A DNA stretch of 64,000 bases from Rotaria socialis (lineage: Eukaryota; Rotifera; Eurotatoria; Philodinida; Philodinidae), in the NCBI GenBank assembly GCA_905331475.1, contig CAJNYU010000035.1, positions 62,001-126,000 on the forward strand, read 5' to 3'. A program made the position numbers and the translations under genes. Shown piece after piece: positions 60,542 through 64,000 of the stretch (position 1 is the stretch's first letter; each line of letters begins with the position of its first letter). The notes under the pieces are model-generated. The model ran no database searches. It was not told the DNA's origin and saw only the letters and a list, made by a program, of their open reading frames with translations.

Positions 60542-60983
60542 ATGTCTAATAGTTTATCACCTACTGCTGCTGCAGCAGAAGACAATGTTTCCGATGATGA
60601 AAAAGAGGACGAACAAGCAAATAATTCCATTCAAAAGAAAGAAGATGCCAAGGTTGAAAAAGAACTAGATCGAGTGACTGATCGTGTTGATGAAGAAGAT
60701 CTTGGTTCGGAAAAAATAGGAAATGTAAATTATGAAAAATATCAAAGCTCAATAATTTTCTTTTGTTTTTATTAAGGCTTTAACTGCCATTAATGACAAG
60801 CGTCACATTGATGAATCAAAACGTAAAGCCGAACAAGCCGTTTTAGCTAATGTTAAAATTCGAAAAGAAGATGTTGAACTTATTATTCAAGAACTTGAAT
60901 TACCAAGATCGAAAGCTGAGAAAATCTTACGTCAACATCGTGGAGACGTTGTGGCTACATTGAAGGCACTCGTCAACGCATAA
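60542..60983 (+). CDS. HYPK: HYPK (huntingtin-interacting protein K), NatA-associated chaperone
   Basis: HYPK binds the NatA N-terminal acetyltransferase and ribosome-emerging chains. Two exons (60542-60724 and 60777-60983, 52-nt intron) give 129 residues, the same length as human. The N-terminus is acidic and disordered. RVTDRVDEED aligns with the family's RVTDYAEEKE-type segment. The C-terminus (VKIRKEDVELIIQELEL, AEKILRQHRGDVVATLKALV) is the conserved UBA-like three-helix domain. An AG nine bases before the ATG (ATGATTATAG) could be a splice acceptor, though its pyrimidine tract is weak. Confidence 0.93.
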
Positions 60984-63900
60984 AAATTAAAAACATTCGT
61001 TTTTGTTCTTCATTGATTGAATGCTGTTTTTCCATTATTGATTAAACGTGCATCTCGCATAAGAACTATTTTAATATACTATCGATGAACATGAGAAAAT
61101 AATTAAAAATCTGCCATTAATCATGTAAATCGGTAATTGTCATTAGTAAAACGAAGTTTTTTGTTATGTGATAAAGAAATATTTCACTCCATTAAACACA
61201 AGATGAATAAAAGCGTTAGTTGCCTTCAAGGGCTCTTTGTAATCATTCGTAATGATAGAAATGAGAAGGAAAAAATCCCATTTTTTTTCTTGTCTGAGAA
61301 TAGAAATACGTTACATAGCATGTAGGTACTGAGCAAATCACTTCTATCGTGGATATATAATATAACGACCGGAATATATCAAATTTTAAATCAACTCGCC
61401 TTCCTATCTGTTTTTAATTAAAATTTCTACGAATGAATAGAAGTACATACTGAAATTCAATAAATTCATGATGAATTTAGCAAAAATAAAGCCACTACTA
61501 CCTTATTCATATTATTAATAACATTATGAACGACTTTTTCTGCACTTATTGCCCGAGTAGGTTTTCAGTTGATTCATTGGATAGTCTTTTTTTAAGTAAA
61601 ATTTACAAGTAAAAAACTGTCAGCCAAAGAATAAGATCGAACCAAGTTGAACGAGTAGAAACTATGGTGTTTTCTAGTCGCAGCGACTGGTTTGTTGAAT
61701 TCATGTTCAACGGATGGAAGATGCTTGTTTGAAACGAGAAGGAAGCCTCGATAGAATGTAATCGAGCATGTGTACTGAATCATTATTTTGGTAGTGATTA
61801 ACAACAAAAATTTCCATATTCTGTTGAAGAATTTTATTAATAATGGTTGTTTTCATTATGTAGCATATTATTAATTTTTTTTCTCATGCTGTTCAATGTC
61901 ATAGAACTCTTCTTGTTTTAGATGTTCCTGGAATTTCCCTTCCAAGAACGAAGTGAACAATATATTTCAAGATTAATTATAGGATATAGGAAAAGATGTC
62001 CTATCAGTCGTGTAAAGAAGATATGAAAATGATGAGTGTTTGCTTTTCTCATCGAGATTTCGTGATAAAACAACAAATCGCTGATATTGAATAGACAAGC
62101 AAGTAGGTGTATCTCATGAATAATACAAGTGTTAATATAAGTATTAAAAGACCGACAATTTTCGATGGCTAGATTTCAATAATGAATATGATTATACGAG
62201 TGTCTTCTTCAGTTGATTACCAACCACTATGCTGAAGTGCAGAGGCGGATGAAAACAAGAAACGCTACTTTTGTGTTTATTGCTATTTGAAGAAATGTCA
62301 ATGACCTGCTCGAAAGTGACATAAATTATGGAATGCACACACATCATAACCAGTTCACTCAGTGAATATTGAGGCGCATTACTTTTTGAAGATATGATTT
62401 TATCGTCTTCGATATTCGAGAAGCAGCCGAAAAATGATGTATGATGGTAAACGAGGTTGAGATTGTTCAAACATTCATAGGATGTCTCACAGAAATAGAA
62501 GCTATATTCAACACTAGAAAGAATCTTCTTCGATACAAGTAAAACCATTACCGCTAGTCTATTTCTAAATTTTTTTTGTTCTTGAATGCAACCCTTGATT
62601 TCTTAACATAAAAACTGATTAAATCTCCGAGAAATACGAAGGTTCCAGAGCGGTAAAATGTATCACTTTCATATGGAGACTTGCCCATCATCTTGTCTTA
62701 TGTTCATTACTTTGCTTTTGGTGGTTACGCATTCTTCTTGAGCGTCATGAATAGCAGAGTGTTACGACGGTTTCATTCTTTTAAACACTTACGAAATATT
62801 GCAATGAATGATTCTCTTGCTTATACGATACTATGCATAATCGGAGATCGTTAAGAAATCACTCACCTCGAATTATTTTTGGTATTCGTTAATGTGATTA
62901 TGGCGTGTTTAATATGTTGAAGAACAAGGACGAAAGCCGATTTCTTTGATTCGTATCAGCAGAAATCAATCTTTCTCTGTGCAGTATGAATCAATCGGCA
63001 TCATCGGAAGTACACAGAAGTCAAGGAAAAGCAGAAGCAAGCATAAGAAATCAAGTGCATTCGCTAGTACTATTGACAATTATTGAAGAAAGTCAACAAA
63101 CTCAATGACACCCATTAGAAATCAATAGAAAGCAGAGATTTCCAATGGTCGAGATTGGTTTCCTTTGAATTTTCATGTTTTACGATAAATTCTTACTGTC
63201 TTCTGATATTCAATGATCCTTTTTTTGTGATGTGATATAGAGAAAAATATTTTTTTTGTCGTATTTCAGAATAAATGATAATTCTGCAATTCGTCAAGTT
63301 CAGTTCCTTCAGAATCCATTTAGAGTTTAATTCTACGTATCGCTCAAAACTCAATTGAACTGTAGTATTGTACTTATGATCACATAGTCATTCCCTGTCT
63401 GGAGTATGCTTTTAGTCAGATACTCGTCTTCTGGAATACTTTCTTTTCGAGAAATAGACTTGAGAATAATTTTGCACGTATGCTTTACTCGATAGAACTT
63501 AAGAGGAGCCACTAAATTGTATCTCTTATTCAATGAGTAATGTTGATCACTATGGAGTAGCAATTTTGTGATTTTTCACTACACTTCAGTTATTTTTAGC
63601 GAGAAAAAAGACAGTTACCATATTCAGAACTAGATTCATGTTTGAAATTCTTCGGGATTTTATATTTTTCAAATTGATGTTCTAGATACAATCGATAAAT
63701 GACTCAATGAAAAGAGAAATCTTACGAAACATGCTTGAAAATGTTAATGTATACTCCAATAGTTGGTATTTTGCTCTTTGTTTACAGCGGATGTTTTGCA
63801 TAATATTTGAAGTTGACGTAGTTATCAATGTCATTTGAAAACTACTACATGTGGGTTAAGAAAGTTGAAAATAGTATTTTCGTATTTGACCCGGTGGAAT

Positions 63901-64000
63901 CCTATGTTAATATTTTGTATGATTTTTGTGTTTGTAAGCATTTATAATTGACTTCAGAGTAATTTAAATTAAGAACGAATATTTTAAGGGCTCTTCTCAA
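60984..64000. other. Downstream region without a recognisable gene
   Basis: About 3 kb of A/T-rich sequence. Open frames are few, none exceeds about 120 codons, and none shows family motifs or a plausible exon chain. No inverted-repeat element was identified by eye. Confidence 0.6.

Noticed and set aside
62192..62548. 118-codon minus-strand frame near the right end
   Set aside because: No recognisable domain, no neighbouring exons, and ordinary length for chance in 3 kb of unselected sequence.
1..64000. tRNA genes, rRNA and CRISPR arrays
   Set aside because: No B-box-like GGTTCGANTCC in tRNA context, no rRNA-like stretch and no regularly spaced direct repeats were seen.

Overview
This is a eukaryotic, AT-rich, gene-dense window from an animal. 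The genes are split by many very short introns (mostly about 50-65 nt). The gene set is metazoan: nesprin, innexin, LRCH, a class A GPCR, a neuronal calcium sensor. Compact introns, closely spaced same-strand genes with pyrimidine-AG signals just before some start codons, and many small terminal-inverted-repeat elements fit a rotifer, perhaps a bdelloid. That assignment is inference only. No rRNA, tRNA or CRISPR array was recognised. Thirteen protein-coding genes could be assembled exon by exon. For 12 of them the exon lengths sum to an open frame with one terminal stop.

Layout. (1) 1-5999, minus: N-terminal part of a nesprin (SYNE) gene, running off the left edge. (2) 9202-21071, minus: HEATR1/UTP10, 28 exons, about 2,050 residues. 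A complete zinc transporter (SLC30A1-like, plus strand, 12285-13842) lies inside one of its introns. (3) 21.7-24.3 kb: a nest of transposable elements. A large inverted-repeat element flanked by TA carries a 403-bp element in its right arm, and its spacer carries another TA-flanked element. (4) 27346-28985, plus: a class A GPCR. It meets the minus-strand P5CS gene (ALDH18A1 type, 29014-32177) tail to tail with a 28-bp gap. (5) 33829-35877, minus: an innexin. (6) 39275-39871, minus: a TMEM272-like membrane protein, next to a divergent protein-kinase-fold gene (40080-42112, minus). (7) 43684-55960, plus: LRCH, NDUFA8 and an APEX1-type AP endonuclease in tight series, possibly an operon-like, trans-spliced cluster. 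The 4-kb first intron of the APEX1 gene holds a 3.1-kb hAT-like element with a perfect 8-bp target duplication, and a 217-bp inverted-repeat element. (8) 58776-60983, plus: a neuronal calcium sensor followed 252 bp later by HYPK. An inverted-repeat element sits in the calcium sensor's last intron. (9) 60984-64000: no recognisable gene.

The genes are mostly housekeeping or cell-biology genes with no shared pathway: nuclear-envelope linkage (nesprin), ribosome biogenesis (HEATR1), zinc efflux (ZnT), proline/ornithine synthesis (P5CS), gap junctions (innexin), complex I (NDUFA8), base-excision repair (APEX1), calcium sensing (NCS) and co-translational chaperoning/acetylation (HYPK). The most unusual content is the transposon nest, the hAT-like insertion, the possible polycistronic clusters, a possible CH-less LRCH isoform and a GPCR lacking the amine-binding aspartate.
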